NCBI GenBank assembly: GCA_027559495.1 | Contig: JAMXSV010000027.1 | Coordinates: 57,737-121,736 of the forward strand | Length of the DNA: 64,000 bases | Direction of reading: 5' to 3' | DNA from: Aurifilum marmelostoma | Taxonomy: Eukaryota > Ascomycota > Sordariomycetes > Diaporthales > Cryphonectriaceae | Shown here: piece by piece, positions 1 through 10,403 of the stretch | Layout: the number at the start of each line of letters is the position of its first letter | Position numbering within the stretch: position 1 is the first letter of the stretch | The notes under the pieces: generated by a model | The model's input: the letters and a program-made list of their open reading frames with translations, nothing else | What the model was told of the DNA's origin: nothing | The model's database searches: none | Program-made: the position numbers and the translations under genes

Positions 1-754
1 TGGACGAACCGAAATTGTTTGAACCCCCTTTCAATGCCCAGAACAACTCGGAATTTGATACGGTGCTGGCTTCCACTATAGATCCATTGGCCAAGACCAA
101 CTTTAAGAGGGATTCTCATCAGCAGTGAGCTTTTCACACAGAAGATCGGCTGCTCTAATAGACACCATGTGTATGTACCTCATAACTAACGATATTGTCG
201 CAAGCCAAACCATACAGGTCGGTCAAGTATGACAAACCAGATCCAAGAACTAGACCGCCGACACCGACGTCCATCACTCTGCCACCAACCATACTTCTGT
301 TGTACTTGTCTAATTCGGTGTACACGGCATCCCAGCGAGCTCCAGGACCTATGGAGGCGAGCCCGGTCCCGACATCGTAGGACACCGAATCAAAGTTGTC
401 CAAGGAAATTAGAAGGCCAGCATCGATATTGGCGTCAAAGGGGTTGGGAGAGTGGCCTCCGGAGCGAACAGCGAAGGGAACGTCATTGTCTACAAGGAAG
501 CTGACCAATAACGCTATCTCGGCAGTAACGGTCGGCGTCGCAATGCAAGACGGATGCTGCCAAGCTGTTTGGGACCAATTTTCCTCGCTCAGTTCTGTGT
601 AATTGCCATCAGATGGTAACACGATTAGCGAGGGGTCCAGGCGATCTCGAAGCTGTCTGCAAGCGTCGGCGGCGCGGTCAACGGGTGCTGTGCCACTCGA
701 GGCAGTGCGCGAGAGAAGGCCCAATAGGACGGCGAAGAGGATGGTTACAACCAT
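1..754 (-). CDS. BBE-type FAD-linked oxidase 1, 3' end cut by window
   Basis: Secreted flavin oxidase of the berberine-bridge-enzyme-like family (FAD_binding_4), partial. I start it at Met 754 because the residues that follow (MVVTILFAVLLGLL) form a signal peptide; an upstream in-frame ATG at 811 adds 19 residues. Exon 1 is 179-754 and the intron is 101-178 (GTACAT donor, AAG acceptor). The frame continues from 100 to the window edge into the ANGS...FWALKGG segment typical of the family. VRSGGHS holds the His that normally carries 8alpha-linked FAD. The Cys used for a second covalent bond in bicovalent members is absent (GGRVMDVGVGG), so FAD is probably attached once. It resembles the oxidase at 4338-6185 across its visible length (ENWSQT, VRSGGHSPNP, GPGARW, VGVGGLVLG). 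Substrate unknown; family members oxidise alcohols or form C-C bonds on secondary metabolites. Confidence 0.85.
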
Positions 755-1869
755 AAATATCGATTGAGAAGGTAGAAATAAGCAGTCAGCCTGCCTTGGG
801 TAGCAGCACATCGTTTTCTCGTTACATGGCGTCGGAGTCTAATCATTTTGTACCACAGGATTGGCCATCGGATACACATCTCTTCACAGCTGGAGGCTTT
901 TGACACTGCATTCCTGGCTACAAACAGCGCCCAAATTCTGGCGGTGGTACATCGCCGGGACAATATATTCGAAGTCTAGCCTAGAGGTATCGCGCTTGCG
1001 GGCGGGGACCATGAAGATCTATTGAATCCTTCCTGCGCAGATGTATGAGATCATCACCAGAACGGGCTGAAAATCCAATGTGATGTTAGCCAAGCTAACT
1101 ATTGGCTACCTACGAACGACAGCCTCTTCTTATTTGCCCGAATACGTTGGCTCGTATTCCAGCAGAATCACCTTGCAGTGGTACCGGAGTTGGGAATAAA
1201 TTGGGACAGGCCTACATGCAGTGCAACCAATAGACACAACCCTAGCTTGGGGGCTGTCAGCTGCACGTAAGTCCGAGGGGTGCATGTAAGGGACCGGTCA
1301 AGACTTGGGAATCGCAATGAGTTATGCAGCTGGCTGACAGGCGACGACATCCATTCGTTGCCGCATTGACCAACGGGGCCACTGATCTGAAGACAATGTA
1401 GGATCGGGGCCTGCGAGTTGGTGCAGCCAATACTTCGTGGATTCTTGTGTCCACCAATGAGTGCATCAGTCGATATCAGACTTTGTACCAACTCCCGAGT
1501 TGTATCCTATACATGCCCCGTCTATGCCAAGCAGGAGGATTCCCGCGCTACTTAGGTATATTTGTCACAGTTGGGGTCCCAATCGATCCTGTACGCCTAA
1601 TGCAACTCTACCTTTCTCACGCTGGTTCCATCCCGGAGTGAGAACACCTCTGCTTACCATGGCAGTGTTTCTGTCGCCATTCTTCAAGCCAGCCAGATAA
1701 GGGCCACATGCTCGAGATGCTCTCCACTTGAGCATGACCGACCCGAACCTAATATCTTAACCTCTTTTTTTTCTTTTCTTCCTTCTTTCGCTAGCTTCCC
1801 CTTTCAGCGTACCCACACCAACGCTGACGGTATTTGTAGGTTCCAGTTGTTAAGTCAAACATCTTACCA
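755..1869. promoter_or_regulatory. Divergent intergenic region, oxidase 1 / 7-TM protein
   Basis: About 1.1 kb between two divergent genes, so it should hold both promoters. I see no convincing coding potential; the small open frames here lack family features. Just upstream of the 7-TM gene a pyrimidine-rich tract at about 1761-1805 is typical of fungal core promoters. No other motif can be assigned by eye. Confidence 0.5.
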
Positions 1870-3217
1870 ATGTCTTCCACTGCTGGGCAGCTGCCTCCAC
1901 AACTCCCGCCCAAGGAGGACCACAGGGTGGCTTTGGAGGCAGTATGGTGGACTTTCTTCTCCATCGCCACGGTGTTCATCGGGTTGCGCTTCTGGGCCCG
2001 CATTATCCATCGTACCTTGGGCCTCGATGATTTTGTTATGGCCCTTTGCTATGTATGCATTTCTATATGGCTTTGTTGCAACAAGGACGTTCTGTAACCA
2101 TTCTAATCGTACTGCTTGCATTAGATTTTCTTCCTAGCAGAAGCCATATTGAGTATGGGTCGACCCTTTAACCTCTCTCTTGTTGGGTATTATAGTTGAC
2201 GACGGCGGAGCAGTTACGTATGTCGCGGAAACGGGAAGAACCACCCATTTGCTTCTTCTCGGAGGGCTACCGGAGATTGACTCGACACTGATGTGGTATA
2301 TCATCATTCTCGATGTGGGCATCTTCCTAACGGGTCTGGGAAAGATTGCCATCGGCATCACGATTTTGCGCATACTCGGTCGCACATCGCTGTGGCAACG
2401 TTGTGTTGTGTGGACGGTCCTGGTTCTGACCGTCAGTACGTGCTTCATTGACTTTGCCATAAGCACCTTTCGCTGCGGCGACCCGACAATCACGTGGACT
2501 TTAGAGGCCCAAGCAACGGCGAAATGTGTCAGCACTCAGGCACAGTCCGACGTCAACCTCTTTTCGAACATCGTACAGGTTCTGGCCGACTTTGCCTTCT
2601 CCATCCTCCCCATGATCGTCGTCAGTGGTCTGCGCATGCCACAGCGTCGGAAGATAATCATATTAGTGGCTCTGGGTCTCACGCTGCTTACGGGCACCGC
2701 CGGCATCGTGAAAACCTACTATGCCGCCACCTTTAACGAAGAGGATCTTAGCTGGACCATCTTTCCAAACCTCGTCTGGTTCGGGCTTGAGGCCATGCTT
2801 ATCATCGTGTGCGGCTCCGTGCCTACATTGAACCCTCTATACGACAGATACATCAAGCCGCGCCGTCGAGGATACCGGTCTCAGGGTATCACCAAATATG
2901 GATCGCGTACCTACGTCAACCCTCGCACTTGGGGCTCGTCCAAAGCGTCGACTGAGAAGATTAAGAAGGGTTCCACGCCTCATACATTTAAAGATTCGTC
3001 CGTGAGAACGCTGAACGATCACGAGGGCTCCCAAGTGCAACAAGAATCGGCCAGCTTTGAGATGTCGAGTTTAGATTACTACCCACTACAAGCACCGGCA
3101 TCAGCTCGTGGAACTCCGCCGGATCCCAATATGCGAAACCATGGGAGGATCCAAGTACTGAACGAGTTCGATGTGAGCTCGGAGGTAAATCCGAGGTATG
3201 GATCCAACCGTGTGTAA
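1870..3217 (+). CDS. Fungal rhodopsin-domain / PTH11-like 7-TM membrane protein
   Basis: Integral plasma-membrane protein of the fungal rhodopsin-like (PTH11-related) family, proposed GPCR-like sensors; the ligand is unknown. Three exons: 1870-2052, 2125-2152 (28 nt) and 2196-3217, giving 410 aa. Introns of 72 and 43 bp (GTATGC..TTAG, GTATGG..TATAG) keep frame and join DDFVMALCY to a hydrophobic microexon IFFLAEAIL and then DDGGAVTYV. About seven hydrophobic helices follow, with the loop LGLDDFVM, two Cys in the extracellular loop between CGDPT and AKCVSTQ, and the PNLVWFGLEAMLIIVCGSVPTLNPLYDRYI ending usual for the family. The last ~120 residues are a polar Ser/Thr-rich cytoplasmic tail. There is no CFEM domain. 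It sits inside the metabolic block and may be a sensor or a bystander. Confidence 0.85.
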
Positions 3218-4337
3218 TATTATATCCTGCAGCAGTCTGGTACATGCGAGGGCAGAAGGGGTTGGGGGGGGGGGGATGATCTACATAGGGCCAGCTCAGT
3301 ACTATGTGAGATACCATGACTATGTAGCACCTTTTTCGACTGAAGTTGCAACAAAGCTGTAGCAGACCTAGTTACGATACATCGTAAAGCTGCTCCAGCA
3401 CGACTGGGTGACCGACCTCGTGTTTCGAAGTCACTTCAATTTTTACTTACAGTTTGCTGGCCATGTATACAAGTTATTGAAATGGCTGTTTAGTTGAAGA
3501 GCACTGCGGAAGAAAAGGAGGCCAGAAATGCCTAAGCTAGGCCAATAGAGGTGCAAAGGCTCTGGGTGCTAGCTGGCTAGGGTTCGTGCCCGGACCCAGT
3601 GCAAGCAGCCTTGCACATGAGTTGATTGCCTTTCACAACACAGAACAACACATTCAGAGAGTGAGTGAGTACGGATTGCCACCTAGCAATTCAGGTTTTT
3701 TTTTTTTTAGATAGTCACTCTAAAACTTGCTAAACATGGCGCACGCCTTCTCAGGCACCTTCCAGTGCCACTCAACTTGGGGGCTAAATTACAACGTTTT
3801 TATATCAGCCGCGCCAATAGGACTCAGCATGCCAGATGATGTAGCATGCGAAGGAATCAAGTCCTTAAAGAGAGGCAACGGGTCTCGGCCATACACGCAG
3901 CTGTTCTTCCTTGGGACCTTTGGAGCTGCTACTGCACAGTATCTGCAAAACTTGTCGTGGTGTGTTACAATCTCCCATTTTCAAAGGCTAAGGAGTGATA
4001 CTTGGTTATGGAATACGATGGATCCCCACACTGGACCAGTACGTGCCCAGGTACACGTGTACTTAATTGCATACGTGAGCAAACAGCTGGGAGTACCTGC
4101 AGCAATACTGTGGTTGTAGACATATCTGAATTTTGGTCGCCATCGCGAAATGCAATACGTCCGAGTATATCGCATAGCATATTGAACCGAAAACATGTGA
4201 CAGCAGTGGGAAATAATTTACCATTGGATGATCACGAGCAACCTCACGCCGACGCGTCGGCTGCATAAGATGGAAGATGCCGGTACAAGGCACGGTACCA
4301 GTTGATGCATATTGCCTGCTGTAACGACTTAGTCGTC
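3218..4337. other. Intergenic region with a weak 128-codon open frame
   Basis: Downstream of the 7-TM gene and downstream of oxidase 2, so not a shared promoter. It holds a 12-base G run at 3264-3275 and a T run near 3697-3708. An open frame from ATG 3736 to 4119 has a good start context (AAACATGG) but no signal, repeat or family motif that I recognise, and it runs to a stop without clear splice structure. I do not call it a gene. Confidence 0.4.
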
Positions 4338-6185
4338 CTATACCGTTGACATAGCCCTATCCAGAAGGAATCCGCTGTTTTGCAAGGTCTGAAACAAGTG
4401 ATTCGGGTCGTACCGTGAGGCGATCCGCACCAGCTTATCCACGCTCTCGGACCCGTAAGAAGCCAGCGGGTCCTGATCTCGAGAAGCATCATTCATGTAC
4501 AAGAAAGACAAGCCAGACCCACGTTCTGAACCCAATTCCGCCCACTTCTGCGTCGTCTCTACGGATACAGACCGGACCAGGTCATCGACGGCAGCTTGGG
4601 ACCAATCGATGGTGGTAGTCCACCCTGCGACGCCATTAGCACTGAAGCTGGGAGGTTATGCCTACCTTCGTCCTAGAACAGCGACCTTCGAGCGTCCCTG
4701 GAGGAGAACAAAGGCTGTGATGCTTACATTGCTGAGCCCCGGCAGGGATATTTAACGGGTTGCCGCCTTTATTCAAGCTCTGTTGGATCAGGCTCGATCC
4801 GATATGTTGCAGGACAAACGTCTGGTTGGCACCAGTCACGTTACGTATAGAAATAGCTTTCTCCCGCCAGAAATCATAAACGGCTTGGGTTAGATCAGTA
4901 TCTATCCGAGAGCTGGCAGCTCGATAGTCATGCCTGTGGAGTAAGATTTAGCGGAAAATGGGTCCGGGAACCAACGTTCGGGGCCAGGTGGTAAATTGTG
5001 AGAGATGTGACCGGATGAGGAACGCACCGGGCAGGTTCGCTAGACACAACAGAGCCAAGGATAACACTTAGCTCGTTGAACGTGACGTTCGTCCCGGGAA
5101 GATCCACCTGGGCCGGCTGTACACCAGAGTCATTGAAAAATGCTGCGAACGCCGTTGGGGGTTGAACTGCTGGCTCAGAGTAGATCAAGACGACGGCGAC
5201 GTAGTCAAGAGAGATGATCAACTCGATATTTGATCTCACGTCGGATGAGCCCTCACGCTGCCAGCTGTCGAAGGCAGTCAGCACAGAAGAGGCGTCGTCT
5301 ACGGCATAGGAGTTGATCTGCACCCAGAGCTGGTCCACCGGCAGCGTGTACAGATCGTAGCGGGTGACGATGCCGAAGTTGGGCCCGCCGCCCTTCAGTG
5401 CCCAAAACAAGTCTGCGTTCGACGTAGCGTTTGCATCTACGACGGATCCATTGGCAAGGGAGACCTCAAAGCACCGCGCATTATCAGCCACGAGGCCGAA
5501 TTGGTTGGAGAGATGCGAGAGGCCGCCCCCGAGGACAAGGCCTCCGACGCCGATGGTCGGCTCGCGGCCACCGGCCACGACGGCGCCGGCAGCGTCCAGC
5601 GCGGCATACACGTCGCCCCAGCGTGCGCCGGGCCCGACACTGGCGAAGGTGCCATCGGGCGAGAGTTGCACGCCATTCATCCGCTGCAGGTCCAAGAGCA
5701 GGCCTTGGGCTCCGATGCTGGACCAGCCCGGATTTGGGGAGTGGCCGCCGCTGCGGACGGCGAATTGTACCGAGCAAGACCCGATGATCTGAAGAGATGT
5801 AGACACTTCGCTTGTGTTCCGTGGTAGGATGATGCAGTAGGGCTCCTCCCAGCAGGTCTGCGACCTAGGCGAGAAGTCAGTCATTGGACAGCGGTAGACA
5901 GAGCTGGGAAGTACATAGGACGAGACTTTACCAGTTCTCGTCGGCGACGGCCTCATCCAGGGGCCGCATCTGCACCTGGTCTTCTCCCAGGCTAGCCTGA
6001 GCTGCGAGGCAAGCAGCCTCGACATTGCTGCCGTTCGTCGATGCGAGGGAATGCTTCTTGTCGAGGCTGTGTCGTTGCTCAGGTGTCGCGCGCCGGTCCG
6101 TGTCGTACTCGCTACCCTGAACCGCCGCTGGAAGCACAGCCAGAGGGCCAAGAAGTAGGCCCCAGAGGCAGTGGGTTGTATGCAT
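4338..6185 (-). CDS. BBE-type FAD-linked oxidase 2, complete
   Basis: Secreted flavin oxidase of the berberine-bridge-enzyme-like family. Exons on the minus strand are 5932-6185, 5028-5864, 4728-4933 and 4338-4624; introns of 67, 94 and 103 bp (GTAAAG..CTAG, GTGCGT..ACAG, GTAAGC..GCAG) keep frame and give 527 aa. Residues 1-24 are a signal peptide (MHTTHCLWGLLLGPLAVLPA). VRSGGHS places the FAD-linking His at residue 126; GPGARWGDVY and GVGGLVLGGG follow. The second FAD-linking Cys is replaced (GGREPTIGVGG, residues 183-193), so mono-covalent FAD is expected. WWTTTIDW starts the last exon and the C-terminal BBE segment ends with a YDPNHLFQTLQNSGF motif. Paralogue of the oxidase at the left edge. 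Divergent from the cupin gene, with a 668-bp shared promoter. Probable oxidation or cyclisation step in the cluster; substrate unknown. Confidence 0.92.
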
Positions 6186-6321
6186 GCTCGCGAGATCTTA
6201 TTAATAATCACTGTAATTATTGATAGGCCAGCGAATTTTCGATTTCTTTGGTCGCCCGAGCAGAGCCTGACGGGATATATACCCACTTGAGAGCCAGACC
6301 CCTTATTTACCCACAACCCCG

Positions 6322-6338
6322 TACCTAGGTGGTATACT
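6322..6338. promoter_or_regulatory. Repeated CCTAGG-centred promoter word, copy 1
   Basis: TACCTAGGTGGTATACT, identical to the word at 6583-6599 except for one C/T. It is centred on the palindrome CCTAGG. Candidate binding site for a cluster regulator; this is inference from repetition alone. Confidence 0.4.
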
Positions 6339-6582
6339 GTGTAAGCAGCAAGGTATATATACTGTACTAGCCTGTGGTATAAGTATCAGCGGATGTTACC
6401 TGTACGGCAGATATACCCCGGAGCTACTGAAACGGTAATGGGCAGGCCTCTACTGAGGACATCAAAGCGAAGCTATTTGCGAGCACAAAAGAACGAAATT
6501 CGGAGATGGGTTTTTCCAAAGTCCTGAGTTAGCGCGTTACACTACTTCTATCCGATACCTCAACGAATATTACGGCCTGCTC

Positions 6583-6599
6583 TACCTAGGTGGCATACT
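6583..6599. promoter_or_regulatory. Repeated CCTAGG-centred promoter word, copy 2
   Basis: TACCTAGGTGGCATACT, same orientation as copy 1 and 261 bp away, about 270 bp before the cupin start codon. Confidence 0.4.
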
Positions 6600-6853
6600 T
6601 TCATAAGCGCAAGGTTGGCCGGTAAATAAGTAACCGTCCATTGAATCAAGCGTCTGACCGAGGTATCTCAATAGCATTTCGCAATCTTGATTAATTCCGT
6701 TGACGCATGCTTAGCTCTTGCCATTGACTACTCCTAGGTTTTCTTCCCAGGAAATAGGAGCTGATCCATGCCGCGTCGGATGTTTAGTTAGCTTCTTCCT
6801 CTCTTCACAACCCTCTTGCCTCCGTTCAATCTTTGGAAACAAGCTCGTTCAGA

Positions 6854-7798
6854 ATGTCACCGTCAGATGCCAACATTGTAGAGTATGGGCCCTCTGACCC
6901 TACCGTCGAGGTGTGAGTTGTAGCTCCCCCCCCCCCCAGCCCCCTCCCCCCTCATCCCCAAACATCACTGTATCATTATGCGCTGCCGACACTCTAGCAC
7001 TCCCCATTCGCTCATATTACAATATTGATCCTCGCTGGCATGCCCATTCCTTGCACGCTACAGTCTCAACGGTGCCGTGTCCGCCCGGCTCCTACACCAC
7101 CCAGACCGGGCCTTCGTCTTCGAGGTTACGCTCGACCTGGTCCGCGGCGCCGAATTCTTCGTGCGCAGGCCGCCGGTGCACTTCCACGTTCAGGAGGAGC
7201 ACATCGAGGCGACGCAGGGACGGGTCGCTCTGGAGATCGACGGCCGCGAGGTCGTGCTGACGCCGGGCCCCGACGCCCGCTTCGATATCGGCCCCTACAG
7301 GCACCACCGCTCGTACCCGCTCCCACTCGAGCGCCAGCGGGATGGTGACACGATTGTCAAGTTCCTACTCTCAGGCGGCAGCAGGACGGATGACCCGGCT
7401 GCTGCCAAGCTCCACCCCATCTTCTTCGAGAATTGGTACAAGTACCAGGACGACGTGGTGGTGAACGGCGCGCGGGTCGACCTGATCCAAGTCTTCTGCG
7501 TGAGTGACGCCCCGGCCGGAAGAAACACTGCTCGGTGGTGATCTGACTGTATCTATCCGTTGCTCACCTGCAGATGTTCGACGCCGGCGGAACCTACCTC
7601 TCGCTGCCCTGGTGGGTGCCTTTCGGCCGGACGGTCTCCATCACACTAGGCACCGTGCTGGGCAGGTTCATAGGCAGCGGACTGCTGGGCTATCAGCCCT
7701 TTTATCGCAAATGGACGTCGGACTGGGAACTCGCCTGTCAGAAGATGGAGGCATCGGCTTTTCAGAAACGATTTGCGGACAGGGCCAAGATAGCATAA
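6854..7798 (+). CDS. Cupin-fold protein of the biosynthetic block
   Basis: Small protein with a cupin-like beta-barrel core, role unknown. Exons 6854-6912, 7064-7499 and 7574-7798; introns of 151 and 74 bp, both with GTGAGT donors, keep frame and give 239 aa. The start MSPSDANIVEYGPSDP has an A at -3. The middle reads as alternating beta strands with VHFHVQEEHIEATQGRVALE and RFDIGPYRHHRSYPLPLE, that is, His/Glu/His residues spaced as in the two cupin motifs, which could bind a metal. The C-terminal third is more hydrophobic (LSLPWWVPFGRTVSITLGTVLGRFIG) and may pack on a membrane. Intron 1 contains 12 consecutive C. Related small cupins occur in fungal metabolite clusters as isomerases, cyclases or oxygenases; which applies here cannot be told. 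Confidence 0.8.
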
Positions 7799-8082
7799 TT
7801 GCTAATTATAGGGTGGCAAAATAGCCCGGAGATCTATGTGTCTTCGTTGTCGCTACAAGAGAGAAAGGCGCAGTCCTATGCGTTATGAGCTGGGACTGTC
7901 ATCTATAGATAACGAATCTCATTCCTTATCGAGTCAATCAGGCTGATAGTCTCATTTGTTTGTGGTATATCCATCGTTCATGGATGAGCTACTAATTACA
8001 GGGAGTCAAGTTGCTCTCATCACTTCCGACTCAGGGCAGGACAGCAGATCATCCGCTGGCCAGGTTGTAAACTGCCCATGGA

Positions 8083-9199
8083 CTATTTGTTTATTTCTTC
8101 CACAATTGTTACCGTGTTCGCGAAAGATAGTTCGTTCATCGTCTCTTTCCAGAGCTGATCCGAGATCTTTGCACCTTCGTCCGTGTAGATAATGGGAGCC
8201 ATGCTGGGGTGAAAGCAGGTGTGTTTAGCCTCGTGCGGAGCGGTAGATAAAGAAAGCATGGATCACTTACGGCACGAGCTGCTGGAACGATAGGAACTGC
8301 CCGTGGGTTTCCTCCCCGTGGCGGACGGCCGCATCTGTAATCATGCGTGCACCCACAGCCGACGAGCTCCCGACACGCCGGAGTATCATCCTCACGATCG
8401 GCCCTGCAGGCGTCTTGTCGATATCGCGATTGAACTGGGAGTCGTGTATCGCCCCGGGTGAGGCGGCGTTGATGATGGCCACTGAGGGAGGCACCTGCTT
8501 GGCGAGGGCATTAACGAAATACTGGCCCAGGAGCTTTGACACAAACATGCGGTCGTTCGTGTTCTCAGCGAGCTTTCCGGGGGCGTCGAGTGCTGCCAGG
8601 ATGGGCACGTCCTTGCCGACCGGGAAGCGCGCCCACGCGGCCACCTCGGACAGGGTCAAGGTGATCCGTGTCGCCTGTGGCTGATTGTCCCGCACACGCT
8701 TTGCAACGGGCAGGAGCAGGACGGCCAGCAGAGCGGTGGACAGGTAGTTCACCTGGATGATCTCGTCGTGGCCAGTCGACGTGTTGACGGTGCGTTTCCC
8801 AAGGCAAAGGCCTGCGTTCAGGATGGCGATGTCGAGCCGTGTCAGCGTCTTCGCGACGCGCTCCGCGAAGGATACAACCGAGTCATACACGGAGAGGTCG
8901 AGTTTCCAGACCTCGATGGTATCGGGCGGGGTATCCTTCCGGTCGGCTAGCAGGTCTGCGGCGGCGGCCCTGCCCTTCTCCTCGTTGCGTACGGCCAATA
9001 TCAGCTTGCTGACACCTAAATCGAGAAGCTGCCGGCTCGTCTCGAGCCCAACCCCGCAATTAGACCCGGTCACTAGGGCAGTCCTGCCGTGGAGGTCGAC
9101 ATCGTTCACGACTTGGGGCTTAGCGGTGACCTGGCTGTACAGGTAGCGAGGGAAGCTCGCTTGCTTCTGTGGGCTAACTTTGAACTGAGGGGCCGCCAT
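8083..9199 (-). CDS. Short-chain dehydrogenase/reductase with Met for the catalytic Tyr
   Basis: NAD(P)-binding Rossmann protein of the SDR family, retinol-dehydrogenase-like fungal type. Exons 8271-9199 and 8083-8203; the 67-bp intron (GTAAGT..CCAG) adds the conserved tail MAPIIYTDEGAKI..QLWKETMNELSF that would be lost if the frame were stopped at 8267. Total 349 aa. TGSNCGVG (residues 44-51) is the cofactor loop, LDL (100-102) the adenine contact, and NAG (128-130) and Ser184 are present. The expected YxxxK reads MFVSK: Lys222 is kept but position 218 is Met (codon ATG at about 8546-8548, minus strand). The enzyme may be inactive as a classical SDR, or work in another way. Divergent from the UbiA gene across 1.2 kb; tail to tail with the cupin gene. 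Confidence 0.9.
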
Positions 9200-10403
9200 G
9201 GTCGACTGGGACGTGCAGAGACTGGGCGCCAGTGTTGGAAAGGCCTCAAGACAAGATCAGATAAGAGAGAAAAAAAAAATAAACAAAAGGGCCTGCGCAC
9301 GCTGCTGCTCAAAGAAAGCCTGGCGTTTCGTGGTGAATCAAACTTACGCTTGGGTTAATGTCTTGCTAGGGAGTCAGCGGCCCGTCTGTCATTGTACCAC
9401 GATACTGAACATGACGTATGGTTTTGCATGCTCCCTTGACCCACACAGTCTCTGCAATTTTGCACCTACTGTGTCGTATGTCGATGTACAAGGTAATTAC
9501 TTCTTGATGGCATCTGGACTCAACCTTCATAACCTAGACTAGCGCTATCCGGGTACTATTGATTGCGAGGTTACAGTACCTCAGTTCGCTTGTCCTGTAT
9601 CAAAGCAGGTCTATGATTGATACCATACCGGAGTTCGTTCACCTGCATACTGGTTGTTATGTTGCGTTGGGGGCAGCAAATCTACTTTCGCATCCCTGCA
9701 GTAGGTAGGTATGTAAGACTGGACCGTGATGGTTCCGGTGGGGGCCGGAAAGGGAAAATAGCCCCCATTTTGCCACACCCGTTTTCTTAGCGACTCACGC
9801 GTTGATGCACCAACTGTAACGCTGCAGCCGCCGTGTAGCTGCACGACAGCCAACAAGACAGAACGTGACGATGATGTACCAGGTACGAAGCAGCGCGTGG
9901 CAGTGGCCATTCATCATCCCATGACTGGCAGTTGGCCCGCTGCAAATAAGCAATAGTACTACCATCAACGGTCAGCCAGCGTTTCATCATGTCTCGGGCG
10001 AAAAGGGCAAGCTGCGATCGAGAATTGGAGTTGGAATCGACAAGACGAATAACGCAGGATTCGAACAGTCTGTCATCTGAGCAACTATCGCAAGAGTATC
10101 GGCTGCCTTCCAGGGCTTCTGCTGCCGCCTGTTGCTCTACAATTCTTCACCAACCCCTAATGCACAATGCACTGGGGAAGTGTCAGTGACTGGTCGAGAT
10201 GCGAGTCCCTGGTGGCTTTGTCGGTCCATTAAGCAGCACGCAAGGCTTGCCGAGGAATGGAGTATATGTATAAGCAAGATGAGAATCCGCTAGGGGCTGC
10301 TCGATCAGAACTGGTACAATCCGTGGCATATTCTTAATATCGATGAGCAACGTTCTCACGTCGTCCAGGTCGTCTGCCAACGGCACATTTCCCAAGAATC
10401 GAT
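9200..10403. promoter_or_regulatory. Divergent intergenic region, SDR / UbiA
   Basis: 1.2 kb between divergent genes, so it should contain both promoters. An A-rich tract at 9270-9292 lies next to the SDR start. Several short open frames occur but none shows family motifs, splice structure or a preferred codon pattern. Nothing else is recognised. Confidence 0.45.

Larger units (their letters stand above)
6186..6853. promoter_or_regulatory. Divergent promoter, oxidase 2 / cupin gene
   Basis: A 668-bp non-coding region between two divergent genes. It contains a 17-base word repeated with one C/T difference at 6322-6338 and 6583-6599, and a third CCTAGG at 6733-6738. TATA-like stretches lie near 6353-6362 on the oxidase side. 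CT-rich sequence at 6790-6835 precedes the cupin start. Confidence 0.6.

Noticed and set aside
1168..1641. Overlapping small open frames between oxidase 1 and the 7-TM gene
   Set aside because: Several frames overlap on both strands, none with family features; treated as promoter DNA.
3736..4119. 128-codon open frame on plus strand with good start context
   Set aside because: No recognisable motif, signal peptide or conserved splice pattern; lies downstream of two genes and could be chance. Transcript data would be needed.
9611..10395. Open frames of 66-99 codons in the SDR/UbiA spacer
   Set aside because: Lack motifs and mutually overlap; typical chance frames in GC-balanced intergenic DNA.
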